A stretch of DNA of 64,000 nucleotides from a bacterium (GTDB taxonomy: Bacteria; Pseudomonadota; Alphaproteobacteria; Caulobacterales; Hyphomonadaceae), in NCBI GenBank assembly GCA_016125045.1, contig WGML01000002.1:310001-374000 (forward strand). Reading direction: 5' to 3'. Numbering within the stretch: the stretch's first letter is position 1; every line of letters starts with the position of its first letter. Below are positions 8,085 through 17,305 of the stretch, piece by piece. Made by a program: the position numbers and the translations under genes. The notes under the pieces are model-generated. The model did no database searches and had not been told where the DNA came from. It saw only the letters and a program-made list of their open reading frames with translations.

Positions 8085-8183
8085 TTGTCCCCCCTCTTCG
8101 GACGGGGGCTGGTCGCGCCTGCGGCTTGGATGTAAACAAACCTCCACATTCGACGCGTCATTCAAGCATCAGGAGATCCCCGC

Positions 8184-9365
8184 ATGAGCACTTCCGATCC
8201 GGTCGTCATTGTCGGCATGGCGCGCACGCCCATGGGCGGGCTGCTCGGCGAACTCTCGACGTTTTCAGCCAACGAGCTCGGGGCGGTGGCGATCAGGGCC
8301 GCCGTCGCCGACGCCAAGGTCGATGGCGCGGATGTGGAACTTGTGCTGATGGGCAACTGCCTGCCCGCCGGTCAGGGCCAGGCCCCGGCGCGTCAGGCGG
8401 GCATCAAGTCGGGACTGCCGAAATCGGCGCAGGCGACCACGGTCAACAAGATGTGCGGCTCGGGCATGCAGGCCGCGATCATGGCGCGCAACGCGATCCT
8501 GGCGGGCGAGGCCAGCGTTGTTGTCGCGGGCGGCATGGAGTCGATGACCAACGCGCCCCACCTCGTCGATCTGCGGAAGGGCCACAAATACGGTGCCGCG
8601 ACCATGCGGGACCATATGGCGCTCGACGGTCTGGAGGACGCCTACAAGGGCGAGGCGATGGGCAAGTTCGCCGACATGATCGCCCGCGAATACCAGTTCA
8701 CCCGCGAACAGCAGGACGCTTACGCGCTGGAGACGCTCTCGCGGGCGCAGGCGGCGACGAAGGAAGGCCGGTTTAAGCGCGAGATCGCGCCGGTGACGGT
8801 GAGTTCGCGCAAGGGCGATGTCGTCATCGATTCAGATGAGCTGCCCCGCACCGCCAAGCCGGAGAAAATTCCCGAACTGAAACCCGCCTTCAACAAGGAC
8901 GGAACGGTCACGGCCGCGAACGCGTCCGCGATCTCTGACGGCGCCGCGGCCCTCGTGCTCATGCGGCAATCGGAGGCGAAGAAGCGCGGACTGAAGCCGC
9001 TCGCCAAGATCGTCTCGGCGGCGTCGCACAGCCACGAGCCGGAGTACTTCACCACCGCGCCCGTGCCGGCGATGAAGAAGGCGCTCGAGAAGGCCGGCTG
9101 GCAGGCCGCCGATGTCGACCTCTGGGAAATCAACGAAGCCTTCGCGGTCGTGCCGATGATCGCGATGAAGGAGCTCGGCGTCGGCCACGACAAGGTCAAC
9201 GTCAATGGCGGCGCCTGCGCGATGGGCCATCCGATCGGCGCGTCCGGCGCCCGGGTGGTCGTGTCTCTCCTCAATGCGATGGAGCAGCGCGGCGCCAAGC
9301 GCGGCATGGCGGCGCTGTGCATCGGCGGCGGCGAGGGCATCGCGATGGCGGTCGAACGGGCCTGA
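8184..9365 (+). CDS. Acetyl-CoA C-acetyltransferase (thiolase)
   Basis: A 393-residue biosynthetic-type thiolase that condenses or cleaves acetoacetyl-CoA. The nucleophilic Cys91 is in NKMCGSGMQA, the His349 motif is GGACAMGHPIGASG, and the second acid/base Cys379 is in CIGGGEG. The length is normal for the PhaA/AtoB group. No phaB or other PHA gene is adjacent, so I cannot tell whether it serves polyhydroxybutyrate synthesis, ketone-body or fatty-acid breakdown. A GGAG-type site (aggagatccccgc) precedes ATG 8184. Confidence 0.95.
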   Translation: MSTSDPVVIVGMARTPMGGLLGELSTFSANELGAVAIRAAVADAKVDGADVELVLMGNCLPAGQGQAPARQAGIKSGLPKSAQATTVNKMCGSGMQAAIMARNAILAGEASVVVAGGMESMTNAPHLVDLRKGHKYGAATMRDHMALDGLEDAYKGEAMGKFADMIAREYQFTREQQDAYALETLSRAQAATKEGRFKREIAPVTVSSRKGDVVIDSDELPRTAKPEKIPELKPAFNKDGTVTAANASAISDGAAALVLMRQSEAKKRGLKPLAKIVSAASHSHEPEYFTTAPVPAMKKALEKAGWQAADVDLWEINEAFAVVPMIAMKELGVGHDKVNVNGGACAMGHPIGASGARVVVSLLNAMEQRGAKRGMAALCIGGGEGIAMAVERA

Positions 9366-9452
9366 TCCGCCCCGCGTGGGCGATCCCCGAGGCGCCTTTC
9401 GGGGCGCCGTTCGGGACGACCCTCTGCGCGTCGGCCGTTTGTGGAGATGCGA

Positions 9453-10508
9453 ATGGATCGGCTGATCCAGTCGTTCGAGCGACAGGCTGCGGCGTGTCGC
9501 GAACTTGGCTCGCCCTTCATGGGCGCTCTGCTGGACCGGGCGATTGTGGCGCTGGAAGGCGATGGTCCGGTGTCCCGGCTGGTGCGCGGATGGGACGGAC
9601 CCCCGGCGGCCGGAGCGATCAGCCTGCGGTTTGCGGCGGCGGTGCACGCCATGGTGCGCTCCGGACGCGCGCCAGAGCTCGCCGCCCTCTATCCGGCGCC
9701 GGGGCGGGAGGTTGATGTCGCGCCGCTCTGGGAGCTGATCGAGGCGGCGGTGGAGCGGAACCGCGACTGGGCGGAAGCATTCATCCAGTCTCCTCCCCAG
9801 ACGAATGAAGTCGCGCGCGCGGGCGCGCTCGCATGCGGGTTTCTCAAAATCGCCGAGAACGCCCCGCAACCCTTTCACCTGCTAGAGCTTGGCGCGAGCG
9901 CGGGGCTCAATCTGCACTGGGACCAGTTCGCCTACACGCATCCGCCCTGGAAGCGCGCGCGTGAGCGCGGCCCGGTGATCCCGACCGTGATGGAAGGCGA
10001 CGCGCCCGCCTGGCGCCCGATCGTGGTGTCGTCGCGTCGCGGGTGCGATCAGGCGCCGCTCGACCCGGTGAAGCCTGACCACAGGCTGCGGCTCGCGTCC
10101 TATGTCTGGCCCGACCAGTTCGCGCGCCTTGAGCGGCTGGACGCCGCGCTGACGCTTGCGGCCGGGCGAAAGGAGCGGGTCGAACGCGGCGACGCCGCCG
10201 CATGGCTTGAAGCAAGGCTTGGCGAAGGGCTCGAGCGCGGCGTCACCGTGGTCTACCATTCGGTTTTTCTGCAGTATCCGCCGAAAGAGATCCGCGAGCG
10301 GATCGCCGCCGCCCTCGACGAAGCTGGCGCGCGGGCCACTTCCGAACGCCAGCTTGCGCGTCTGATGTTCGAGCCGGCCGCGATGACGGGACGCGACGGC
10401 GACGCGTTCCTGCTGACGCTGCGCACCTGGCCCGACGGGGACGATCGCGTTCTCGCGCAGGTGGATCCACACGGACGAAATCTCGCCTGGCTTGCGTCAT
10501 CGCATTGA
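9453..10508 (+). CDS. DUF2332 family protein
   Basis: A 351-residue protein. The start ATG 9453 has GGAG 6 bases upstream. It shows the DUF2332 layout: an all-helical N-terminal half (to about residue 110), then LLELGASAGLNLHWD, which resembles a Rossmann-type glycine loop, and late VVYHSVFLQYPP. The glycine loop recalls methyltransferases, but no enzymatic function is established for the family. It follows the thiolase by 87 bp on the same strand. Confidence 0.8.
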   Translation: MDRLIQSFERQAAACRELGSPFMGALLDRAIVALEGDGPVSRLVRGWDGPPAAGAISLRFAAAVHAMVRSGRAPELAALYPAPGREVDVAPLWELIEAAVERNRDWAEAFIQSPPQTNEVARAGALACGFLKIAENAPQPFHLLELGASAGLNLHWDQFAYTHPPWKRARERGPVIPTVMEGDAPAWRPIVVSSRRGCDQAPLDPVKPDHRLRLASYVWPDQFARLERLDAALTLAAGRKERVERGDAAAWLEARLGEGLERGVTVVYHSVFLQYPPKEIRERIAAALDEAGARATSERQLARLMFEPAAMTGRDGDAFLLTLRTWPDGDDRVLAQVDPHGRNLAWLASSH

Positions 10509-10655
10509 CGGTCGTGCGGATTGCGGTGTGTTTCAGGGTCGGCGGAGCCTCTCCGGCCCCTGATGGCTTGAATATTGCTTGCCGATTTTTGCAGGAGTGC
10601 GGCCCGGCGCTGGGCTCTCGAGTACAGATTCCGGAGTCGAAAAGGCGCCCTCATC

Positions 10656-11909
10656 GTGAAAGCCGACGAAAGATTTCTCGGACTGGATAGCCTTCGCGGC
10701 ATCTGCGCACTCGGCGTCGCCTGCTACCACTTCAAGATCACGGAAGCCGTTCTCTACAACCGCTTCTATGAGAACCTTTACGTCCTCGTGGACTATTTCT
10801 TCATCCTGAGCGGGTTCGTCATCCATCACGCCTATGGGCGGAAGCTGACGAACGGGGCCAAATCGGTCTCCTTCCTGATCAAGCGGTTCGGCCGCGTCTA
10901 CCCGATGCATTTCGCGATGCTCGCGGTGATGGTCGGCCTTGAGCTTCTGAAAGCGGCGCTGATCCTTGTCGGCGTCGGCGCCGAGACCCAGCCCTTCCAG
11001 GGCGCCTTTGAGCTCGACGGCCTCTTTTATTCGCTGCTGTTGATGCAGTCGGTCGGCTTTCATCCCGATGGTGTCTGGAATACGCCCTCCTGGACCATCA
11101 GCGTCGAGTGGTGGGCCTACATCATGTACGCCGCTGTGACCCTGCTCGCAGGGCATGGCCGGCGGCTCGTCTTCGCCGCGATCGCCGTCGTGTCGCTCCT
11201 CGTGATCATTTCGACCGGGACGTTCCTGAAATCGTTCAGCGATGTCGGGATTTTCCGCTGCTTCCTCAGCTTCCTGATCGGGGTCGGGATTCACGGGCTC
11301 TATGTGCGCTATGGCGACCGCATCAAGGCGTGGTCGAACCTGCGGGTGAACGCGACGGAAGTGGGGCTCACCGCCGCCGTGATCGCCGCGCTCGCGCTCG
11401 TGCCGAGCGTTGAATGGACGCTCCTGTTCATCCCGCTGTTTGCGGTGACCGTGCTGATGTTCGCCGCGGGCCGCGGCTGGGTGTCGGCCCTGCTGAGACA
11501 ACCGGTGATGCTGTTGCTGGGGACGCTGTCCTACTCGATATACATCATCAACGAGCCGCTCAGCAGCACGATCCATCGGATCATCGGGATCGTTGGCCCA
11601 CGGATCGGCGTTGATGTCTCAGGCCTCGCCGAGAATCCGTTCGTCGGGGGCGAAATCCACGTGCTGCTGCTGGAGCCCGGCTGGCAGGTCTATGCGGGCT
11701 ACGCCGCCTTCGCCGGACTCTCGGTTGCATGCGCCTGGGTGACCTACCGACTGATCGAGGCGCCCGGCCGCGAATGGTTCCGCAAGCGCGCCGACGACTG
11801 GGCCGCGAAGCTGGTCGAAGGCGAGGTGGCGATACGGGTGAAGGGCAGGCTCCAGCCCAGGTCCCAGCCCCCGGCTGCGTCGAGCACTCCGAAAGACACG
11901 ACCGCCTGA
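10656..11909 (+). CDS. Acyltransferase 3 family membrane protein (OafA-like)
   Basis: A protein of about 417 residues with around ten membrane segments. The family signature appears at the start (FLGLDSLRGICALGVACYHF) and further on (LSGFVIHHAYG, SWTISVEWWAY). Members transfer acetyl or other acyl groups from the cytoplasmic side to extracellular polysaccharide or lipid. I place the start at GTG 10656, just before KADERFLGLDS; an in-frame TTG 10575 would give a longer protein. The last codons abut, without spacing, the stop of the convergent Lrp gene (TGA 11907-11909 next to TCA 11910-11912). Acceptor substrate unknown. Confidence 0.87.
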   Translation: MKADERFLGLDSLRGICALGVACYHFKITEAVLYNRFYENLYVLVDYFFILSGFVIHHAYGRKLTNGAKSVSFLIKRFGRVYPMHFAMLAVMVGLELLKAALILVGVGAETQPFQGAFELDGLFYSLLLMQSVGFHPDGVWNTPSWTISVEWWAYIMYAAVTLLAGHGRRLVFAAIAVVSLLVIISTGTFLKSFSDVGIFRCFLSFLIGVGIHGLYVRYGDRIKAWSNLRVNATEVGLTAAVIAALALVPSVEWTLLFIPLFAVTVLMFAAGRGWVSALLRQPVMLLLGTLSYSIYIINEPLSSTIHRIIGIVGPRIGVDVSGLAENPFVGGEIHVLLLEPGWQVYAGYAAFAGLSVACAWVTYRLIEAPGREWFRKRADDWAAKLVEGEVAIRVKGRLQPRSQPPAASSTPKDTTA

Positions 11910-12410
11910 TCAGCGCTCCGATGTCGACGCGTGCGGGCTGACGAGGCTCAACGGGGCTGCGGTCGTGCGCTTGGCCACGTTGACGATGATCCGCGACTGG
12001 ATGTCCGAGACGAGCCCCAGGGCGAGCAGCTTGTCGCGCAGGAAGTCGTCATAGGCGTGCATGTCGGTGGTGACGATGCGCATGACGTAATCGACCGCGC
12101 CGGTGACGGTCATGCACTCGACGACTTCCGGCCATTTGCGGACCGCGGACTCGAATCGTTCCAGATTGTCGCGCGTCGGAAGCTGGAGTTTGACGTTTGC
12201 GATGACCGCGAAATTCAGGCCCAGTTTCTCATGGCTGAGCAAGGTGACGCGCTTGAAGATGACGCCCTGTTCCTCCAGCCGTTTGATCCGTCGCCAACAG
12301 GGGCTGGACGAAAGGCCGACCTTGTCGGCAATCTCAGCAACGGAAAAGCCGGCGTCGTGCTGGATGAGATCGAGAATCCGGATGTCGATAGCGTCCAGAT
12401 CAGAAGGCAT
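11910..12410 (-). CDS. Lrp/AsnC family transcriptional regulator
   Basis: A 166-residue protein from ATG 12410. The N-terminal helix-turn-helix (residues 5-60: LDAIDIRILDLIQ, VAEIADKVGLSSSPCWRRIKRLEEQGVI) is followed by the alpha/beta ligand-sensing RAM domain (CMTVTGAVDYVMRIVTTD). Such regulators usually bind amino acids and control a divergent gene. Here the divergent gene encodes indolepyruvate:ferredoxin oxidoreductase, which uses arylpyruvates from aromatic amino acids, so an aromatic amino acid is a likely effector. Confidence 0.95.
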   Translation of the reverse strand: MPSDLDAIDIRILDLIQHDAGFSVAEIADKVGLSSSPCWRRIKRLEEQGVIFKRVTLLSHEKLGLNFAVIANVKLQLPTRDNLERFESAVRKWPEVVECMTVTGAVDYVMRIVTTDMHAYDDFLRDKLLALGLVSDIQSRIIVNVAKRTTAAPLSLVSPHASTSER

Positions 12411-12551
12411 AATTTGTCTCGCTGATACGCGTATTGGGACTGGATTTTGTGTCTTCCATGCCACAGCGCGCAAGGAATGGCAATTAATTTCCCGCAATTT
12501 CGGCAATAATCTGTTTTTGGGTCTTTCTCGTTTTGTGCCAGGTGCGCCGCA
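12411..12551. promoter_or_regulatory. Divergent promoter region between lrp-like gene and indolepyruvate oxidoreductase
   Basis: This 141-bp gap between two divergent starts is more AT-rich than its surroundings (for example GGCAATTAATTTCCCGCAAT around 12480-12500) and must contain both promoters. Lrp-type proteins generally bind degenerate AT-rich sites in such gaps. I see no perfect palindrome and do not assign exact -10/-35 boxes. Confidence 0.5.
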
Positions 12552-15500
12552 TTGAATCACGACGCCATCACGCTTGAAGACAAGTACCGGCTCGAAGAGG
12601 GCAGGGCCTTCATGACCGGCATCCAGGCGCTCGTCCGCCTGCCGCTCGACCGCAAGCGCCTTGACCGGCGCCTCGGGCTCAACACGGCGGGGTTCATCTC
12701 CGGATACCGGGGGTCGCCGCTTGGCGGGTACGACCAGCAGCTCAGGGCGGCGCAGGGCTTTCTCGACAGCCATGACGTGAAGTTCTGGGAGGGCATCAAC
12801 GAGGACCTCGCGGCGACGGCGGTCTGGGGATCGCAGCAGGCTCAGGCGTTTCCCGAAGCCCGTTTCGACGGCGTTTTCGGCATCTGGTACGGCAAGGCGC
12901 CGGGCGTCGACCGCACCGGCGACGTGTTCAAGCACGCCAACATGGCCGGCGTGGACCCCAGGGGCGGTGTACTGGCCTTTGTCGGCGACGACCCGAACTG
13001 CAAGTCGTCGACCCTGCCGTCCCAGTCTGAATTCGCGCTGATCGACGCCGAGATGCCCATTCTCTCGCCGTCGACCATTCAGGATGTTCTCGACTACGGG
13101 CAGTATGGCTGGGAGCTCAGCCGCTTCTCAGGGCTGTGGACCGGCGTGATCGCGCTCGCCGACACGATGGATTCAGGCGCGGTCGTCGATGTCAGTCTCG
13201 ATCGCTTCCACATCCTCACGCCGCGAGAGTTCCGGATTCCGGACGGCGGGCTCGGGCTCCGGATCGGCGATACGTCCATGGCCAAGGAACTCCGCCTGCG
13301 CGAGCAAAAGCTGCCGGCGGCGCAGGCTTTCGTTCGAGCGAACCGGCTCGATCGGGTGATGCTGGCGTCGAAAACTCCCCGGCTCGGAATCGTGGCGACG
13401 GGCCAGGCGGTGCGCGACGTCTTCGAGGCGCTCGCCGCCATCGGCCTCGACGAGGAGCGCGCCGCGGCGCTCGGTGTGACGATCTTCAAGGTCGCGATGA
13501 CCTGGCCGCTTGAGCCGACGGCGATCACCGAATTCTGTTCAGGGCTGGAGCGCGTGCTGGTCGTCGAGCACAAGCGCCCGGTCGTGGAGCCTCAGCTCAA
13601 GGCGCTGCTGTATCACCTTCCCGATACGCGGCGGCCCGTCGTGGAGGGCAAGCGCGACGCCGGCGGCCGTCCGCTGATGTCGGAAGTCGCGTCCCTGTCG
13701 ACGGCCGACATCGCAAGAGTGATCTTCGACCGCATTCCGGCGGGGCCCCATCGCGCCGCGGCGGAGGCGTATTTCGCGAAGGTCCGTGGCGCCTCGTCCG
13801 CCGTGGCCGGCATGAACGCTCCCGCGGCGCGCAAGGCGCATTTCTGCTCGGGCTGTCCGCACAACACCTCGACCACGCTTCCCGACGGGTCGCGCGCGCT
13901 CGCCGGCATCGGCTGCCACTACATGGCGACGTTCACACCGGAGCGCCGCACCGACATGCACACGCAGATGGGCGGCGAGGGCGTGCCGTGGGTGGGGCAA
14001 TCTCCGTTCACGGACGAAAAGCATGTGTTCGTCAATCTGGGCGACGGCACCTACTCGCATTCCGGTTCGCTCGCCATCCGCGCGTCGGTTTCGGCGGGCG
14101 TCAACGCCACCTACAAGATCCTCTACAATGACGCCGTTGCGATGACGGGCGGCCAGTCGGTCGAGAGCGGCCAGACAGTGCCGCAGATCGCCCGTCAGGT
14201 GGAGGCCGAAGGCGTCAGGACGGTCGTGATCGTCGCCGACGATCCAACGCGCTACGCCACCGTGAGCGATCTTCCGCAGGGCACACGCATCTATCCGCGT
14301 CAGCGCCTCGAGGAAGTGCAGATCATGCTGCGCGAGACGCCCGGAACCTCCGTCCTGATCTACGACCAGGTGTGCGCGACCGAGAAGCGCCGCCGGATCA
14401 AGCGCGGCAGGATGGAGGCCCCGACGCGGCGCGCCTTCATCAACACGGCGGTCTGCGAGGGATGCGGCGACTGCTCGGTGAAATCGAACTGCCTGTCCGT
14501 CGAGCCGGTTGAGACCGAATTCGGACGCAAGCGGGTGATCAATCAGTCCACCTGCAACACCGACATGTCGTGCATCGAGGGCTTCTGCCCGTCCTTCGTC
14601 ACGGTGTCCGGGGGCGAGCGGATCGGCTTCGTCGAACGCAAGGCGCCGGGTTTTGAGGTGGGGCATCTTCCCAAGCCCGACCTCCGCCCGCGCGATGATG
14701 TGCTCAACATCGTGTTCACAGGGGTCGGCGGCACCGGCGTCACGACGGTGGCGGCGATTCTCGCCATGGCGGCCCACATCGACGGCAAGGCGTCACAGAC
14801 GCTGGACATGACCGGGCTCGCGCAGAAGGGCGGGCCGGTTCTGTCGCACGTGCGGATCGCCGACGCGCCGGAGGACATCCGCGCGGCTCGCACGCCGCCG
14901 GCCTCGTGCGACGTGCTTATCGCGTGTGATCTCGTGGTGGCGGCGTCCGGCGACGCGCTCGTGCTGTGCGACAAGAGCCGGACGGAGGTGGTCGCAAACC
15001 AGGACGTGACCCCGACGAAGGAGTTCATCGACGATCGCAACGCCCGGTTTGACGGAGACCTGATGGCGCCGCGCGTTCGCGTCCGGTCGAAGAGCTATAA
15101 CGCGATCAACGCCGAGGCGTTGGCCGAGGAACATTTCGGCGACGCGATCTACACCAACATGATCATGATGGGCATGGCGTGGCAGCGAGGGCTCGTGCCG
15201 GTCAGCGAGCTTGCGCTCTATCGGGCGGTGAAGCTCAATGGTGTGAAGGTCGCCGAGAACCAGGCGGCGTTCGACCTCGGGCGGCTCGCGGCGTATGATC
15301 CCAAGTCGATCGATGCGCTCAATCCGAAACGGGTGGAGGCGCCGAAGAAGTCGCTCGATGAGCTGATCGCCCACCGCAAGGCGCATCTGACGGCCTACCA
15401 GAACGCAGCCTATGCGATCACCTACGAGACCGCCGTGGCGAAGGTGCGCGAAGCGGAAACGCGGCTCGGCCTCGGCGACGATCTTGCGCGGGCGGTCGCC

Positions 15501-16016
15501 ACCTATCTGTCGAAGCTGATGTCGTACAAGGACGAATACGAGGTCGCGCGGCTTTATTCCGACCCGTCCTACATGGCGAGCGTGAAGGAGGCGTTCGGCG
15601 AGGGCGCGAAGCTCACCTTCCTCCTCGCGCCGCCGTTGATCTCCAAGCGCAATCACCGCGGTGAACTCGTGAAGCGGCAGTTCGGGGGCTGGATGATGCC
15701 CGCCTTCAAATTGCTGAAGCGGCTGAAGGGATTGCGCGGCACGCGGTTCGACATCGTCGGCTGGACCGAGGAGCGCAAGATGGAGCGCCGGCTACGCGAC
15801 GAGTATCTTGCGCGCATCGACGAGCTGATCGCCGGGCTCGACGCGGATACCCACTCACTCGCCGTCGAGATCGCAAGCATCCCGGACGAGATCCGCGGCT
15901 ATGGCCACGTCAAGGAGAAGGCGGTTGAAAAGGCCGAAGCGCGGCTCGCGTCCCTCATGGCCAAGTTCCGCAAAGGTGCGCCGGGATCGGGCGGGACCGT
16001 CCGCGCCGCCGAATAG
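12552..16016 (+). CDS. Indolepyruvate:ferredoxin oxidoreductase, fused alpha-beta type
   Basis: An 1154-residue thiamine-diphosphate enzyme that oxidatively decarboxylates aryl or branched 2-oxo acids to acyl-CoA, reducing ferredoxin. The domain order is visible: N-terminal pyrimidine-binding part (TAGFISGYRGSPLGGYDQQ), thiamine-binding part (GDGTYSHSGSLAIR near residue 500), a cysteine cluster (CEGCGDCSVKSNC) suited to an iron-sulfur centre, and the gamma-type domain (VGGTGVTTVAAILA near residue 730). The start is TTG 12552 (LNHDAITLEDKY), consistent with related proteins; the first ATG lies 63 bp inside conserved sequence. Divergent from its probable Lrp regulator. Confidence 0.95.
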   Translation: MNHDAITLEDKYRLEEGRAFMTGIQALVRLPLDRKRLDRRLGLNTAGFISGYRGSPLGGYDQQLRAAQGFLDSHDVKFWEGINEDLAATAVWGSQQAQAFPEARFDGVFGIWYGKAPGVDRTGDVFKHANMAGVDPRGGVLAFVGDDPNCKSSTLPSQSEFALIDAEMPILSPSTIQDVLDYGQYGWELSRFSGLWTGVIALADTMDSGAVVDVSLDRFHILTPREFRIPDGGLGLRIGDTSMAKELRLREQKLPAAQAFVRANRLDRVMLASKTPRLGIVATGQAVRDVFEALAAIGLDEERAAALGVTIFKVAMTWPLEPTAITEFCSGLERVLVVEHKRPVVEPQLKALLYHLPDTRRPVVEGKRDAGGRPLMSEVASLSTADIARVIFDRIPAGPHRAAAEAYFAKVRGASSAVAGMNAPAARKAHFCSGCPHNTSTTLPDGSRALAGIGCHYMATFTPERRTDMHTQMGGEGVPWVGQSPFTDEKHVFVNLGDGTYSHSGSLAIRASVSAGVNATYKILYNDAVAMTGGQSVESGQTVPQIARQVEAEGVRTVVIVADDPTRYATVSDLPQGTRIYPRQRLEEVQIMLRETPGTSVLIYDQVCATEKRRRIKRGRMEAPTRRAFINTAVCEGCGDCSVKSNCLSVEPVETEFGRKRVINQSTCNTDMSCIEGFCPSFVTVSGGERIGFVERKAPGFEVGHLPKPDLRPRDDVLNIVFTGVGGTGVTTVAAILAMAAHIDGKASQTLDMTGLAQKGGPVLSHVRIADAPEDIRAARTPPASCDVLIACDLVVAASGDALVLCDKSRTEVVANQDVTPTKEFIDDRNARFDGDLMAPRVRVRSKSYNAINAEALAEEHFGDAIYTNMIMMGMAWQRGLVPVSELALYRAVKLNGVKVAENQAAFDLGRLAAYDPKSIDALNPKRVEAPKKSLDELIAHRKAHLTAYQNAAYAITYETAVAKVREAETRLGLGDDLARAVATYLSKLMSYKDEYEVARLYSDPSYMASVKEAFGEGAKLTFLLAPPLISKRNHRGELVKRQFGGWMMPAFKLLKRLKGLRGTRFDIVGWTEERKMERRLRDEYLARIDELIAGLDADTHSLAVEIASIPDEIRGYGHVKEKAVEKAEARLASLMAKFRKGAPGSGGTVRAAE

Positions 16017-16168
16017 CCCGTTGAGTCTCCACGCGGGCGAGGGGTCCGCACGCGCCTTCCCGACCGATCGGGGGCCGCCTTGCCTGCGCCGCGACGTAAC
16101 GGCACGCTGCGCTCAACGGGGATTCGTGCAGACAGGCGCATCGGCGACGCTTGGCGCAGGCGGGGGTG

Positions 16169-17305
16169 ATGGAAACCTTTGACGCAGATGCGGTGGTGAT
16201 CGGGGCCGGGGCGGTCGGCCTCGCCTGCGGCCGCGCGCTCGCCCGCGCCGGACGGGAGGTTCTCGTCCTTGAGGCGACCGGCCTCATCGGGTCGGAGACG
16301 TCGTCGCGCAACTCCGAGGTCGTGCACGCGGGGATTCACTACGCGCCGGGCTCCCTCAAGGCGCGGCTGTGCGTCGAGGGGCGGCGGGCGCTCTATGACT
16401 ATTGCGCAGCGCGCGGGATCGAGGCCCGCATGTGCGGCAAGTTCGTCGTCGCCATGGATGACTCGGAAGCCGCCGCGATCGAACAGCTTTTCGCGCGCGC
16501 GCTGGAGAACGGCGTCGAGCACGTATCGCTGGTCGACGGGGTCGACGCCCGCCGCATCGAACCCAATCTTTCGGCGGACACGCGGCTTGCGATCGTCTCC
16601 CCGGTTTCAGGACTGTTCGACAGCCACGGTTTCATGCTGGCGCTCCAGGGGGAGGTCGAGGCCGGCGGCGGGGCCGTTGTCTTCGGCGCTCCCGTTGTCG
16701 GCGGCCGCGTCACCAGGGCGGGGCTTGAGATCGAGGTCGCGGGGGCGTCGCCCGCCACCATCCGGGCGCGCACCGTTGTGAATTCAGCCGGTCATCACGC
16801 GCTGCCGATCGCGCGGATGATCGAGGGCGGGCCGAGCTATCCGGATCTCGCCATGCACTGGGCGAAGGGATCCTATTTCGTGGCGTCGGGGCGTGCGCCG
16901 TTCTCGCGCCTGATCTATCCGATGCAGTCGCGAGCGAGCGTCGGCCTCCATCTCACGATCGATCTCGGCGGCCGCACGCGGCTCGGTCCGGACGCCGAAT
17001 GGCTGGCCGACGACGCGGGTCCCCCGTTCGACTATCGGGTCGATCCCGACCGCGCGGCGATGTTCTATGACGCCGTCGGGCGATACTGGCCGGGCGTGCG
17101 GGACCGCGACCTCTCGCCCGACTATTCCGGCGTGCGTCCGAAGCTCGCGGCGCAGGGCGAGCCGTCGGCGGACTTCATGATCTCCTGCCCCGCGGCGCAC
17201 GGCGTCGGCGGCCTCGTCCATCTGCTCGGAATCGAGAGTCCGGGGCTTACATCTTCGCTCGCGATCGGTGAACATGTCGCCGCGATGCTGGACGACGGAT
17301 CTTGA
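16169..17305 (+). CDS. FAD-dependent oxidoreductase (DAO family, L-2-hydroxyglutarate oxidase-like)
   Basis: A 378-residue flavoprotein. The N-terminus has the dinucleotide-binding motif VVIGAGAVGLACGRALA, then SETSSRNSEVVHAGIHY, which is characteristic of the L-2-hydroxyglutarate dehydrogenase (LhgO) branch. A C-terminal glycine-rich FAD segment (GVGGLVHLLGIESPGLTSS) closes the fold. It would oxidise a 2-hydroxy acid or similar substrate and pass electrons to quinone or oxygen. ATG 16169 follows GCGGGGGTG directly. It shares a stop/start overlap (TTGA) with the next gene. Confidence 0.9.
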   Translation: METFDADAVVIGAGAVGLACGRALARAGREVLVLEATGLIGSETSSRNSEVVHAGIHYAPGSLKARLCVEGRRALYDYCAARGIEARMCGKFVVAMDDSEAAAIEQLFARALENGVEHVSLVDGVDARRIEPNLSADTRLAIVSPVSGLFDSHGFMLALQGEVEAGGGAVVFGAPVVGGRVTRAGLEIEVAGASPATIRARTVVNSAGHHALPIARMIEGGPSYPDLAMHWAKGSYFVASGRAPFSRLIYPMQSRASVGLHLTIDLGGRTRLGPDAEWLADDAGPPFDYRVDPDRAAMFYDAVGRYWPGVRDRDLSPDYSGVRPKLAAQGEPSADFMISCPAAHGVGGLVHLLGIESPGLTSSLAIGEHVAAMLDDGS

